Of a stretch of 64,000 nt of DNA, positions 11,451 through 20,085 are shown in pieces. Positions within the stretch are counted from its first letter, which is position 1, and the number at the start of each line of letters is the position of its first letter. The stretch is taken from the NCBI RefSeq assembly GCF_001646785.1, contig NZ_LRRH01000001.1, positions 1-64,000 on the forward strand, given 5' to 3'. Source of the DNA: Rhodococcus phenolicus. GTDB taxonomy: Bacteria; Actinomycetota; Actinomycetes; Mycobacteriales; Mycobacteriaceae. The position numbers and the translations under genes are program-made. The notes beneath the pieces were generated by a model. It was not told the origin of the DNA and did not search any database. It saw nothing but the letters and a program-made list of their open reading frames with translations.

Positions 11451-12701
11451 TCACCCGCCGCCTGATCCGAAACTCGGCTGATCGCCGAGCCGGGCCCGGA
11501 ACACCTGTGCTCCGGCGGTGAGCGCCTCGACGGTCAGTTCCGGGTCCGCCGCCGAAATCCACACCGAATGTCCGGGCGTCAGCTCGACGCCGGCACCGCC
11601 GCAGCCCAGACGGACCGTCCCCGCCGTGCAGAGAAGGATCTGGGGCCCGCAGGGGGCGAGTGTCACCGGGGAGCCCGGCGCGGGTTCCAGACGCGACAAC
11701 GCGAACTCCGGGGCCGGGGTGCGGTAACGGACCTCGGCGGCACCGGCGGGGACGGCTTCGAGGATCGGCACGTCCGGGGAACGGAAGTCCAGGACTCGCA
11801 GCAGTTCGGGCACATCGACGTGCTTGGGGGTGAGGCCTCCGCGCAGCACGTTGTCGGAGTTCGCCATGATCTCCACACCCATGCCGCTCAGATAGGCGTG
11901 CAGGTTGCCTGCGTCGAGATACAGACCCTGTCCCGGTTCCAGCGTGATGCGGTTGAGCAGCAGCGACGCGAGCACCCCGGCGTCGCCCGGATAGGACTCG
12001 GCCAGTTGCAGCGCGGTCCGCACCTCCTCGGCGAACACCCGCGGGCGCCCGTTGGTCGCGAGGTAGGTCACGCACCCGTCGAGCACCCGGGGCAACAGCG
12101 AGGTGAGCACCCGCGGCGGCAGCGTGATCCACGTGGTGAACAGGGCACGCAGCCCCCCGGAGTCGGGTTGTCCGGCCAGCAGGCCCACATAGGGGTCCAG
12201 CTCCGGCACCCCCAGCGACTCGAGCAGCTCCACGGTGCGACGGGCATCGCGGAATCCGGCGAGCGCCTCGAAGCGGGTGAGCGCGACCACGAGTTCCGGT
12301 TTGTGGTTCGGATCGCGGTAGTTGCGGATCGGCGAATCGAGGGGCACACCGAGGTCCTGTTCGCGGGCGTAGCCCTGCGCGGCCTGCTCGGCACTCGGAT
12401 GCGCCTGGAGCGACAGGGGTTCCTCCGCGGCGAGGAGTTTGAGCAGGAACGGCAGGCGGGCACCGAACCGGTCCACCGTGCCGGGTCCGAGCTGGGCCCG
12501 CGGGTCGGACTCGACGACGTCGAGCAACGACGCCGGCGCATCCCCGTCCTCCGAGACCACCCGCGCGGGATCGGCCGGATGTGCGCCGAGCCACAGTTCC
12601 GCCTCCGGGTGATCGGAGGGGACCTTGCGCCCGCACAGCTCTGCGATCGCGGTGCGCGATCCCCAGGCGTAGGAACGCAGCGCACCTTCGAGTCGGCGCA
12701 C
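11451..12701 (-). CDS. manA: Mannose-6-phosphate isomerase, class I
   Basis: It interconverts fructose-6-P and mannose-6-P, feeding GDP-mannose for lipoarabinomannan, PIMs and glycoproteins. The 416-residue type I PMI has the zinc-site motifs LSLQAHPS and NYRDPNHKPELVVAL, the substrate-binding YLDAGNLHAYLSG, and the C-terminal cupin (HSVWISAADPELTV). The GTG start overlaps the stop of the upstream TobH-like gene by one base (TAGTG), so it is coupled to it and to the phosphomannomutase further upstream. All three act on mannose phosphates. Confidence 0.95.
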   Translation of the reverse strand: MRRLEGALRSYAWGSRTAIAELCGRKVPSDHPEAELWLGAHPADPARVVSEDGDAPASLLDVVESDPRAQLGPGTVDRFGARLPFLLKLLAAEEPLSLQAHPSAEQAAQGYAREQDLGVPLDSPIRNYRDPNHKPELVVALTRFEALAGFRDARRTVELLESLGVPELDPYVGLLAGQPDSGGLRALFTTWITLPPRVLTSLLPRVLDGCVTYLATNGRPRVFAEEVRTALQLAESYPGDAGVLASLLLNRITLEPGQGLYLDAGNLHAYLSGMGVEIMANSDNVLRGGLTPKHVDVPELLRVLDFRSPDVPILEAVPAGAAEVRYRTPAPEFALSRLEPAPGSPVTLAPCGPQILLCTAGTVRLGCGGAGVELTPGHSVWISAADPELTVEALTAGAQVFRARLGDQPSFGSGGG

Positions 12702-13789
12702 TACCGGCCCCCGGCCAGACGCAGATAGGCGGCAGCCATCTCGATCCGGGCGGCGAGCACCACGGCCTGCTCCACCACGGGCGGCACTGCCCGCGTTTCC
12801 GTCTCCCCCACTACTGACACCAATTCCATATCCGGTAACGCTGCTGCGCGACGTTGCGCAGCCCGTCGATCATCGTCCACGCTGAGCACGAACACCCGTA
12901 CGGGCGCCTCCGGGATCGGGCCGTCGAGCTGCTCGTCGTGGAAGAACGGGTCGTACGGTTCGCCGGTCCCGGTGGTCGTGTCCAGCAGCCGGTCCCGCGC
13001 GGCGAGCGCATCCGGCAGCGCCGCCGCCGTCGCGATCAGCCCGGCTCCGAGCAGCAGCATCTCGGCACCGTGGCGGGCGAGAGCGACCGTCACGGGGGAA
13101 TCCCCGGCCAGGGCGACCCGCCGCGACTGCATGCGCACGGCGAGTGCCTTCGCCGGATTGTGGAAGACCTCGTTCGACGGATGGTTGCGCCCGGATTCGG
13201 CGTCGACGGCATCGGCGAGATCGGCCAGGTCCGGCACGTGCGGGCGGACCCGGGTCGCGGCCATCGCCGTCAGAACCGCGCAGAACACCGCGACGTGCCG
13301 GGCCAGTGCGTATGCGGACGGCAGGTGGATGCGCGGGGACAGCAGCAGCGCCCGGCCGGCGGCCGCGGCGCGGATCGGCCCCTCGTCGGGTGCGTCCACG
13401 ACCACCTCGGCACTGCGCCGCAGTCCGGCGGCCACGGACTCGACGAGTGCGGGGTCCCCGGCGTCGTCACCGGCGACCACCACCACGTCGAGCGGCCCGA
13501 CCCAGGTCGGGGTGGTCGGCGCGGCGACCAGCGGCACGGTCGCGTGCGCGGCCAGCAGCGCGACGACCAGCTCGGCGGCACGGGCCGACCGGGCGTCCCC
13601 ACCGACGAGAACGACACTGCGCGGATGCAGATCGTGCAAGCGGTCCAGAGCGTGTTCGTCGACAGCCGACGCCGTCGCTCGGATCTGCGCACCACCGAGC
13701 GCCGACATGCGCAGAATGCCGTCGATGTCGGCCGCGATCAGCGCACCGGCGTCGTCGAAGTCGAACAGCGGCGAGGGAGCCGTCATCAC
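12701..13789 (-). CDS. TobH-like SIS-domain protein of the mannose operon
   Basis: This 362-residue protein corresponds in position and type to mycobacterial Rv3256c (TobH, SIS-fold, phosphoglucose/phosphomannose isomerase-like). It has two alternating Rossmann-like halves, each opening with a hydrophobic strand and Gly-rich turn (SVVLVGGDARSARAAEL; PVRVFVLSVDDD), and a central NHPSNEVFHNPAKALA. Catalytic activity is unproven. It lies between the phosphomannomutase and manA and overlaps manA by one base. The start is GTG 13789 or ATG 13786; both follow an AGGAAGG SD. Confidence 0.8.
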   Translation of the reverse strand: MMTAPSPLFDFDDAGALIAADIDGILRMSALGGAQIRATASAVDEHALDRLHDLHPRSVVLVGGDARSARAAELVVALLAAHATVPLVAAPTTPTWVGPLDVVVVAGDDAGDPALVESVAAGLRRSAEVVVDAPDEGPIRAAAAGRALLLSPRIHLPSAYALARHVAVFCAVLTAMAATRVRPHVPDLADLADAVDAESGRNHPSNEVFHNPAKALAVRMQSRRVALAGDSPVTVALARHGAEMLLLGAGLIATAAALPDALAARDRLLDTTTGTGEPYDPFFHDEQLDGPIPEAPVRVFVLSVDDDRRAAQRRAAALPDMELVSVVGETETRAVPPVVEQAVVLAARIEMAAAYLRLAGGR

Positions 13790-13874
13790 TGCGCCACCTT
13801 CCTTCAGCCGACTCGAACCGGCCCGACGCAGCAGCCCGGGCTCAGTCGATTATCCCCCGTCACGAGAAGTTCCG

Positions 13875-15248
13875 TCACGAACGCACGATGGCCAGGATTT
13901 CCGTCGCCAACGAGTCGACCTCCTCCGCCGTGCGTGCCTCGACGTTCAGACGCAGGAGCGGTTCGGTGTTGGAGGCACGCAGGTTGAACCACGCGTTGCC
14001 GGGCAGGTTCACGGTGACGCCGTCGAGCCGGTCCACCGACTCGGCACGGTCCGCGAACGCGGTGAGCACCGCGTCGGTGCGGGCGGCGGCGTCGCCGACG
14101 GTCGAGTTGAGTTCCCCCGAGGCGGCGTACCGCTCGTACGAGCCCATGAGCTCGGACAGCGGGCGGTCCTGGCCGCCCAGCGCGGCCAGCACGTGCAGGG
14201 CTGCGAGCATCCCCGAATCGGCTCCCCAGAAGTCGCGGAAGTAGTAGTGCGCGGAATGCTCGCCGCCGAAGACCGCACCGGTTTCGGCCATCTGCTGCTT
14301 GATGAACGAGTGGCCGACGCGGGTGCGTACCGGCTCGCCACCGAGTTCGGTGACGAGTTCGGGCACGACCCGCGACGTGATCAGGTTGTGGATGATCGTC
14401 GCGCCCGGTTCCTTCGCGAGTTCGCGGGCGGCGACGAGGGCTGTGACCGCCGAGGGTGTGACCGGTTCACCGCGTTCGTCGACGACGAAGCAGCGGTCGG
14501 CGTCACCGTCGAAAGCCAGCCCCACGTCCGCCCCCGACTCGCGCACCAGCCGCTGCAGGTCGACGAGGTTCGCAGGGTCGAGGGGGTTGGCCTCGTGGTT
14601 CGGGAAGCTGCCGTCGAGTTCGAAGTACAGCGGCACGAGTTCGACGGGCAGGGCGCCGAACACCGCGGGCACCGTGTGCCCGCCCATGCCGTTCCCTGCG
14701 TCCACCGCGACCTTCAGCGGGCGCAGCGAGCTCAGATCCACCAAGCCGCGGACGAACGACGCGTACTCGCCGAGAACGTCCTGCTCGGTGACCGTGCCCG
14801 GCGCGCCGTCGTAGGCGGGCACACCGGAGACCAGTTCGGCGGTGATGGTGCCGAGACCGGTTTCCTGGCCGACCGGCTTCGCGCCGGCCCGGCACAACTT
14901 GATCCCGTTGTAGCGGGCGGGGTTGTGGCTGGCCGTGAACATGGCGCCGGGGGCGTCGAGGAGGCCGGACGCAAAGTACAGCTGGTCGGTCGAGGCGAGC
15001 CCGATGTGCACGACGTCGAGGCCCTGCGCGGTCACCCCGTCGGCGAACGCACGGGACAGCTCGGGTGAGGACTCGCGCATGTCGTGGCCGATGACGACTC
15101 TCGTCACAGAGTTGCCGGCGTCCCGCACCAGCCGGGCGAACGACGCACCGACCTCGCGGACGAAATCCGCGTCGATCTGGTCACCCACCACGCCCCGAAC
15201 GTCGTATGCCTTGACGACGGCGGCCACGGACTCGGCAGATCTCGCCAC
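13875..15248 (-). CDS. manB: Phosphomannomutase (alpha-D-phosphohexomutase family)
   Basis: It converts mannose-6-P to mannose-1-P, the substrate of the guanylyltransferase encoded at 21628-22713. The 457-residue protein has all four family landmarks: active-site phosphoserine loop TASHNPARYNG (about residues 105-115), Mg2+ loop FDGDADRCFVVDE, sugar-binding GGEHSAHYYF, and phosphate-binding loop RASNTEPLLRLNVEA. The GTG start has an SD (GGAG, 8 nt spacing). In M. tuberculosis nomenclature the corresponding gene (Rv3257c) is called manB or pmmA. It heads the pmm-tobH-manA cluster. Confidence 0.95.
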   Translation of the reverse strand: MARSAESVAAVVKAYDVRGVVGDQIDADFVREVGASFARLVRDAGNSVTRVVIGHDMRESSPELSRAFADGVTAQGLDVVHIGLASTDQLYFASGLLDAPGAMFTASHNPARYNGIKLCRAGAKPVGQETGLGTITAELVSGVPAYDGAPGTVTEQDVLGEYASFVRGLVDLSSLRPLKVAVDAGNGMGGHTVPAVFGALPVELVPLYFELDGSFPNHEANPLDPANLVDLQRLVRESGADVGLAFDGDADRCFVVDERGEPVTPSAVTALVAARELAKEPGATIIHNLITSRVVPELVTELGGEPVRTRVGHSFIKQQMAETGAVFGGEHSAHYYFRDFWGADSGMLAALHVLAALGGQDRPLSELMGSYERYAASGELNSTVGDAAARTDAVLTAFADRAESVDRLDGVTVNLPGNAWFNLRASNTEPLLRLNVEARTAEEVDSLATEILAIVRS

Positions 15249-15322
15249 TGTTCTTGCTCCTGATCGTCGTACCCACGCGCGCCACCCTCCGCAGCACGGC
15301 AGCGATCAGCCTAGTGGAGGGA

Positions 15323-15718
15323 TCAGGACGTGGGGTCGGGCAGCACACGGAGGTGGCCGCGGCGGCCGGTACGGGTCGTCGGCTGGGCGATCGGCCGCGG
15401 TGCGGCATCGTCCTCGTGGGAGTCCCCGTGGGCGTGGCCACGATCGCCCAGGCCCGCCTCGCGTACGGCTTCGGCGAGCGCGGTCAGGTCGTCCTCGTCG
15501 GGCGTGCCCGACGAGAAGGCGCCTTCGTACCGAACCAGTTCCCAGCCCTTCGGCGCGGTGATCCGCGAGCCGTGCGATTCGCACAGATCCCACGAGTGCG
15601 GCTCGGCGACCGTGGCCAGTGGGCCCACGACCGCCGTGGAATCCGAGTACACGTAGGTCAGCGTCGCAACAGCAGGGTTCTTGCACCCAGGCCGGCAGCA
15701 TCGACGCAGTGTTCTCAC
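15323..15718 (-). CDS. DUF3499 small Cys-containing protein
   Basis: This 131-residue actinobacterial protein of unknown function (DUF3499, Rv3258c position) has CCRPGC near the N-terminus (C7, C8, C12) and LCESH (C46, H49), suggesting a small zinc- or metal-binding knuckle. The C-terminal third is acidic then basic and probably disordered. A TACGCT box ends 7 nt before the GTG, so the mRNA is probably leaderless. It is transcribed divergently from the metallopeptidase-like gene at 15808. Confidence 0.85.
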   Translation of the reverse strand: MRTLRRCCRPGCKNPAVATLTYVYSDSTAVVGPLATVAEPHSWDLCESHGSRITAPKGWELVRYEGAFSSGTPDEDDLTALAEAVREAGLGDRGHAHGDSHEDDAAPRPIAQPTTRTGRRGHLRVLPDPTS

Positions 15719-15725
15719 GGATGGG

Positions 15726-15731
15726 AGCGTA
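15726..15731 (-). promoter_or_regulatory. -10 box TACGCT, leaderless promoter of the DUF3499 gene
   Basis: TACGCT on the minus strand is followed by 7 nt and the GTG at 15718. No SD is present, which fits transcription starting at or one base from the start codon. Confidence 0.5.
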
Positions 15732-15794
15732 GCGCGCCGGTCGCGTCCCGACTATCCGGACACACCGGAGCGGCACAATTCGAATTGCGTGTCG

Positions 15795-15800
15795 TAGTGT
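15795..15800 (+). promoter_or_regulatory. -10 box TAGTGT, leaderless promoter of the metallopeptidase-like gene
   Basis: TAGTGT is followed by 7 nt (CGCGTAC) and ATG 15808, with no SD. It is paired back to back with the -10 box of the DUF3499 gene 63 bp away. Confidence 0.55.
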
Positions 15801-15807
15801 CGCGTAC

Positions 15808-16305
15808 ATGTCTCGCGTACGCCGGCCCCGCCCCGTGACGTCACGATCCGTCGCGCGCCGCGGGCGCGGCATCCGCGGGCCGATGTTCCCGCACGACCTG
15901 CCGGTATGGCGGTCGCGGGCCGAGAAGTTCGACCTGCTCGTGCTCGGCGCGTTCGCCCCGATCGACGCGCAATGGCACGACCGTCTCACCAAGCTCGACA
16001 TCGCGGTCGACGAGGTGCCGAAGATCCGCGCGCTCGACCCCGATTCGGTGAACTGGCCCGACGAGGTGGTCGCCGACGGCCCGGTGCCGCTCTCGCGGCT
16101 GGTCCCGGCCGGCATCGACCGCCGGGGCGCCGCCACGCGGGCCCGCATCGTGCTGTTCCGCCGCCCGCTCGAGCTGCGCGCGAAGGACCCCGACGATCTG
16201 ACCGACCTGGTTCACGACGTCCTCGTCCACCAGGTCGCGACGTACCTGGGGGTCGAACCGGAAGTGGTCGACCCCGAACTGGGCGATCTCGGCGACGAGG
16301 ACTGA
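15808..16305 (+). CDS. Metallopeptidase-family (zincin_1-like) protein with degenerate active site
   Basis: This 165-residue protein belongs to the small 'metallopeptidase family' (Rv3259 position). Normal members carry HExxHxxG. Here the equivalent stretch is HDVLVHQVATYLG, in which the catalytic Glu is replaced by Gln and the second His of HExxH by Thr, so proteolysis is unlikely. The N-terminus is Arg-rich (about 25 residues) and the rest is a compact alpha/beta domain. The ATG at 15808 is supported by a leaderless-type -10 box. It converges on whiB2 across a strong hairpin. Confidence 0.8.
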   Translation: MSRVRRPRPVTSRSVARRGRGIRGPMFPHDLPVWRSRAEKFDLLVLGAFAPIDAQWHDRLTKLDIAVDEVPKIRALDPDSVNWPDEVVADGPVPLSRLVPAGIDRRGAATRARIVLFRRPLELRAKDPDDLTDLVHDVLVHQVATYLGVEPEVVDPELGDLGDED

Positions 16306-16333
16306 CCCGGCGGCTCCGGCTCCGAAACGGAGC

Positions 16334-16373
16334 GAGGGCCGGATACTCGACCCCCATCGAGTATCCGACCCTC
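16334..16373. terminator. Bidirectional terminator between converging genes
   Basis: GAGGGCCGGATACTCGA (16334-16350) pairs with TCGAGTATCCGACCCTC (16357-16373) with one mismatch and a 6-nt C-rich loop. It lies between the convergent metallopeptidase-like gene and whiB2 and would serve both. Confidence 0.75.
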
Positions 16374-16431
16374 ACCCCCACAGACCGGCATTCCACCTGG
16401 CCCGAACTCCCCGTACCGGACCGGCCCGGTC

Positions 16432-16791
16432 TCAGACGATGCCCCGCTTGAGGCGCCGCCTTTCCCGCTCCGACAGACCACCCCAGATCCCGAACCGCTC
16501 ATCGTGGGCAAGGGCGTACTCGAGGCATTCGTCCTTCACCTCGCACCCCATGCAGATCCGCTTGGCCTCCCGCGTCGATCCACCCTTCTCGGGGAAGAAC
16601 GCCTCCGGATCGGTCTGCGCACACAGCGCACGGTCCTGCCACTGTTCCTCGACGTCGAACGGATCCGAAAGTCCTGCAATCAGACTCAACGCCGACGAGG
16701 TCGGCTCTCCGGTGTTCTCGTCTTCGGCACAGATGCCCTCGACTGCAGTATCGATCCGAGTGATCTCGAACCATTCGCGCTCGTCGGCCAT
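16432..16791 (-). CDS. whiB2: WhiB-family iron-sulfur transcription factor WhiB2 (WhmD type)
   Basis: WhiB2/WhmD is a [4Fe-4S] regulator needed for septation and division in mycobacteria. The 119-residue protein has the four cluster ligands C57, C80, C83 and C89, the GIWGG turn (101-105) and the basic C-terminal helix ERRRLKRG. The sequence from ALCAQTDPEAFFPEKGGSTREAKRIC onward is nearly invariant in WhiB2 proteins. The acidic N-terminal 50 residues are variable. A well-formed sigma-70-type promoter lies about 140 nt upstream, leaving a long 5' leader of roughly 130 nt. It is divergent from fbiA. Confidence 0.95.
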   Translation of the reverse strand: MADEREWFEITRIDTAVEGICAEDENTGEPTSSALSLIAGLSDPFDVEEQWQDRALCAQTDPEAFFPEKGGSTREAKRICMGCEVKDECLEYALAHDERFGIWGGLSERERRRLKRGIV

Positions 16792-16928
16792 ACACGCCTC
16801 CTCACCTGCAGCGCTGCATCCTTCACATTCGGGGGGCTACCCCAGAGGCCATTCCGCGAAGCCCGGTCGTACACGGGGGAATTCCGCACACGATCCGCAT
16901 TTCGAATTGCCGGAATGACACATATGTG

Positions 16929-16957
16929 ATTAGACACGTTGGGCGTGTCGCGGTCAA
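16929..16957 (-). promoter_or_regulatory. whiB2 promoter (TTGACC-N17-TCTAAT)
   Basis: On the minus strand -35 TTGACC (16952-16957) and -10 TCTAAT (16929-16934) are separated by exactly 17 nt. This is the best housekeeping-sigma match in the window. The spacer contains GACACG/CGTGTC, and CACATATGTG abuts the -10, so a dimeric regulator could bind here. Confidence 0.65.
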
Positions 16958-17090
16958 GCCGAACGGAAGATCTCGCTTACCATCGAGCGCTTCGGAGTTG
17001 ACCCGGTTAAGATCCGCACAATTCACCCTATCGGGTTCTTTACACCTCACCCCACCGGGCGGTGCCTCATCGGTCACGAACCGGACCCCC

Positions 17091-17096
17091 TAGGCT
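17091..17096 (+). promoter_or_regulatory. -10 box TAGGCT, leaderless promoter of fbiA
   Basis: TAGGCT is followed by exactly 6 nt and GTG 17103, with no SD, predicting a leaderless fbiA-fbiB mRNA. Confidence 0.6.
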
Positions 17097-17102
17097 TGTC
17101 CT

Positions 17103-18092
17103 GTGAACGTGACTGTATTGGTCGGCGGCGTCGGCGGGGCCCGGTTCCTCACCGGCTTGCGCCAGCTGCTCGGCATCGAACCCGGGCGGGACCTCGCCCC
17201 CGAGGCCCCACACCGCATCACGGCGGTCGTCAACGTCGGCGACGACGTCTGGATGCACGGGCTGCGTATCTGCCCCGACCTGGACACATGCATGTACACC
17301 CTCGGCGGCGGCATCGACCCCGAACGAGGCTGGGGCCGCATCGACGAAACATGGAATGCCAAGGAGGAACTCGCCGCCTACGGCGCAAGTCCCGACTGGT
17401 TCGGCCTCGGGGACCGCGACCTCGCGACCCATCTGATCCGAAGCCGGATGCTGCGCACCGGATATCCGCTCTCGGCGGTCACCGAAGCGTTGTGCACCCG
17501 GTGGAAGCCCGGGGTGACACTGCTGCCGGTGTCCGACGACCGCAGCGAAACCCACGTCGTGATCACCGATCCCGCCGACGGCGAGCAGCGGGCGATCCAC
17601 TTCGAGGAATGGTGGGTCCGGCACCGCGCGTCCGTCGAGACCCACTCCTTCGCACACATCGGCGCCGACGAAGCGAAACCTGCACCGGGAGTGCTGGAAT
17701 CGATCGAAACGGCGGACGCGGTGATCCTCGCCCCGTCCAACCCGGTCGTCAGCGTCGGCGCGATCCTCGCGATCCCCGGCATCCGCGGCGCCCTGCGCAC
17801 CACCTCCGCGAAGGTCGTCGGCCTGTCCCCCGTCGTCGGCGGGAAGCCGTTGCGCGGCATGGCCGATGCGTGCCTCGATGTCATCGGCGTCGAATCGACC
17901 GCCGAGGCGGTCGGCCGCCACTACGGCGCGCGCAGCGGCACCGGCATCCTCGACGGCTGGCTCGTCCACGAGACGGACACCGCCGACGTTCCCGGTGTCG
18001 CCGTCCGCAGCGTCCCCCTGCTCATGACCGACCCTGCAGCGACGGCCGAAATGGCCCGCGCCGCACTCGAACTCGCCGGAGTCAGCCTGTGA
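17103..18092 (+). CDS. fbiA: 2-phospho-L-lactate (phosphoenolpyruvate) transferase FbiA/CofD
   Basis: FbiA joins the activated three-carbon moiety to the riboflavin precursor Fo, giving (dehydro-)F420-0 in coenzyme F420 biosynthesis. The 329-residue protein opens with [15 protein letters not shown], the CofD nucleotide-binding loop, and has [20 protein letters not shown] and the conserved [17 protein letters not shown] 17103 fits a leaderless promoter. The stop codon overlaps the fbiB ATG by one base (TGATG), so the pair is coupled. F420 is used by many oxidoreductases in this group. Confidence 0.96.
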   Translation: MNVTVLVGGVGGARFLTGLRQLLGIEPGRDLAPEAPHRITAVVNVGDDVWMHGLRICPDLDTCMYTLGGGIDPERGWGRIDETWNAKEELAAYGASPDWFGLGDRDLATHLIRSRMLRTGYPLSAVTEALCTRWKPGVTLLPVSDDRSETHVVITDPADGEQRAIHFEEWWVRHRASVETHSFAHIGADEAKPAPGVLESIETADAVILAPSNPVVSVGAILAIPGIRGALRTTSAKVVGLSPVVGGKPLRGMADACLDVIGVESTAEAVGRHYGARSGTGILDGWLVHETDTADVPGVAVRSVPLLMTDPAATAEMARAALELAGVSL

Positions 18093-19462
18093 TGTCCCCC
18101 GACGCCACCGCCAGCACGGACGTGCGCGACCATGCGCCCGGCCGGCCGATCGAGATCATCCCGGTCACCGGCCTGCCGGAGTTCCGGCCCGGCGACGACC
18201 TCGCCGACGCCATCGCCGGCGCGGCCCCCTGGCTCACCGACGGCGACGTCCTCGTCGTCACCAGCAAGATCGTCTCCAAGGCGGAGGGACGGATCGTCGA
18301 GTCCCCCACCGACCCCGACGCCCGGGACGCCCTGCGGCGGCGGCTGGTCACCCAGGAGGCGGTCCGTGTCCTCGCCCGCAAGGGACGCACGCTCATCACC
18401 GAGAACCGGCTCGGCATCGTCCAGGCCGCGTCCGGGATCGACGGGTCCAACGTCGACTCCGGCGAGCTCGCCCTGCTCCCCGAGAATCCCGACGCCAGTG
18501 CCGCCGCTCTGCGTGAGCAGCTGCACACGCTGCTCGGGGTGAACGTCGCCGTCGTCGTCACCGACACGATGGGCCGCGCGTGGCGCGTCGGCCAGACCGA
18601 TGCCGCGATCGGTGCGTCGGGTCTGCCGGTCCTGCACGGCTATGCCGGTTCTCACGATGCGCAGGGCAACGAGCTGTTCGTCACGTCCGTCGCGCTCGCC
18701 GACGAGCTCGCCGCGGCAGGCGATCTCGTCAAGGGCAAGCTCGGTGGGGTTCCCGTGGCGGTGGTCCGCGGTCTCGACACGGTCGACGACGGTTCCACCG
18801 CCCAGGACCTGATCCGCCGCGGCGAGGAGGACCTGTTCTGGCTCGGCGCCGACGAGGCCCTCGACCAGGGCCGTCGCGAGGCGCTGCTGCTGCGCCGTTC
18901 CGTGCGTGCCTTCTCCGCCGAGCCGGTCGATCCGGAGGAGCTGCGCGACGCGGTCGCCGAAGCGCTCACCGCCCCGGCGCCGCACCACACACATCCGGTG
19001 CGGTTCGTGTGGGTGCGCACCGAGCAGGTCCGCCGACGGCTGCTCGACCGGATGCGCGACCGCTGGGCCGAGGATCTCACCGGCGACGGCCTGGACGCGG
19101 CCGCCGTCGAAGGCCGCCTCGCCCGCGGCGCGATCCTGTACGACGCCCCCGAGGTGCTCGTGCCGTTCTGGGTGCCCGACGGCGCCCACAGCTATCCCGA
19201 CGCGCGCCGGACGGCGGCGGAGGCCACCATGTTCACCGTCGCGGCCGGCGCCGCCGTGCAGGGGCTGCTCGTCGCGCTCGCCGTTCGCGGGCTGGGCAGC
19301 TGCTGGATCGGATCGACGATCTTCGCCGCCGACGTGGTGCGCGAGGAACTGGGTCTGCCCGGCGACTGGTCGCCGCTCGGCGCGATCGCCGTCGGGCATC
19401 CCGCCACCGTATCCGGGCCGCGGGACGCAGCTCCGGCCGGCGCCGCGCTGCTGGAGCTGTAG
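18092..19462 (+). CDS. fbiB: F420:gamma-glutamyl ligase FbiB with C-terminal nitroreductase domain
   Basis: FbiB adds the poly-gamma-glutamate tail to F420-0 and reduces the dehydro intermediate. The 456-residue protein has an N-terminal CofE-type ligase domain (about 12-245; [32 protein letters not shown]) and a C-terminal FMN nitroreductase-like domain (about 255-456; [27 protein letters not shown]). The two-domain form is the actinobacterial type. ATG 18092 overlaps the fbiA stop; an in-frame GTG at 18089 is an alternative. The NUDIX gene follows after two bases. Confidence 0.96.
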   Translation: MSPDATASTDVRDHAPGRPIEIIPVTGLPEFRPGDDLADAIAGAAPWLTDGDVLVVTSKIVSKAEGRIVESPTDPDARDALRRRLVTQEAVRVLARKGRTLITENRLGIVQAASGIDGSNVDSGELALLPENPDASAAALREQLHTLLGVNVAVVVTDTMGRAWRVGQTDAAIGASGLPVLHGYAGSHDAQGNELFVTSVALADELAAAGDLVKGKLGGVPVAVVRGLDTVDDGSTAQDLIRRGEEDLFWLGADEALDQGRREALLLRRSVRAFSAEPVDPEELRDAVAEALTAPAPHHTHPVRFVWVRTEQVRRRLLDRMRDRWAEDLTGDGLDAAAVEGRLARGAILYDAPEVLVPFWVPDGAHSYPDARRTAAEATMFTVAAGAAVQGLLVALAVRGLGSCWIGSTIFAADVVREELGLPGDWSPLGAIAVGHPATVSGPRDAAPAGAALLEL

Positions 19463-19464
19463 CG

Positions 19465-20085
19465 GTGTCGGCGCGATCACTGCACGAGTCCGCCACCGAG
19501 CGGCTGCTGGCCTGGGACGCCGATTCCGCCGACGCCGATTCGCTGCGGCACACCATGCTCGCGTTTCTCGACTCGGCGCCGGACGGCTGTCTGCGCGCCC
19601 ACGCGCCGGGACACATCACGGCCTCGTCGCTGGTGCTCGACGCCGAGCACCGCAACGTGCTGCTCACTCTGCACCCGAGAGTGGGCAGGTGGATCCAGCT
19701 GGGCGGGCACTGCGAGGAATCCGATGACACGGTGGTGGGCGCGGCGTTGCGCGAGGCCACCGAGGAATCGGGCATCGACGGGCTCGTCATCGACCCGGCA
19801 CTGCTGTCCGCACACACCCATCCGATCACCTGTTCGCTCGGGATTCCCACCCGGCACCTCGATCTGCGGTTCCTGGTCACGGCGCCGCCCGGCGCGGTAC
19901 CGGTGCGCAGCGCCGAATCCACCGACCTGCGGTGGTGGCCGATCGACGCGCTGCCCGACGAGGCCGAACACGACACGATCGAGCACCTGGTGACGCTGGC
20001 GGCGGAGCGGTCAGCCGAACGAGCCGTGCCGGCCGGAACCGGCGGCGAACCGGGCGGCACCGTCCACGGCGCCCTCGGCCAGTGA
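19465..20085 (+). CDS. NUDIX hydrolase
   Basis: This predicted 206-residue pyrophosphohydrolase has an intact Nudix helix (GGHCEESDDT...ALREATEESGI, about residues 76-101), which binds Mg2+ and cleaves a nucleoside-diphosphate-linked substrate. The substrate is unknown. GTG 19465 lies two bases after the fbiB stop, so it is probably co-transcribed with fbiAB. The C-terminal about 25 residues are Gly/Ala-rich, and their codons overlap the 3' end of the convergent crotonase gene by 75 bp. Confidence 0.88.
   Translation: MSARSLHESATERLLAWDADSADADSLRHTMLAFLDSAPDGCLRAHAPGHITASSLVLDAEHRNVLLTLHPRVGRWIQLGGHCEESDDTVVGAALREATEESGIDGLVIDPALLSAHTHPITCSLGIPTRHLDLRFLVTAPPGAVPVRSAESTDLRWWPIDALPDEAEHDTIEHLVTLAAERSAERAVPAGTGGEPGGTVHGALGQ

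Larger units (their letters stand above)
16792..17102. other. whiB2-fbiA divergent intergenic region (311 bp)
   Basis: This is one of the few A+T-richer stretches of the window. It holds the whiB2 promoter (16929-16957), a perfect CACATATGTG palindrome at 16919-16928 next to the expected whiB2 start point, an inverted repeat GACACG-N5-CGTGTC (16933-16949) inside the promoter spacer, and the fbiA -10 box at 17091-17096. The 16792-16918 part is the probable long whiB2 5' leader; I see no ORF or RNA gene in it. Confidence 0.6.

Noticed and set aside
17096-18088. N-terminal extension of fbiB through fbiA
   Set aside because: Arg-rich shadow of fbiA in another frame; FbiB homology begins at about 18130 and the start overlaps the fbiA stop.
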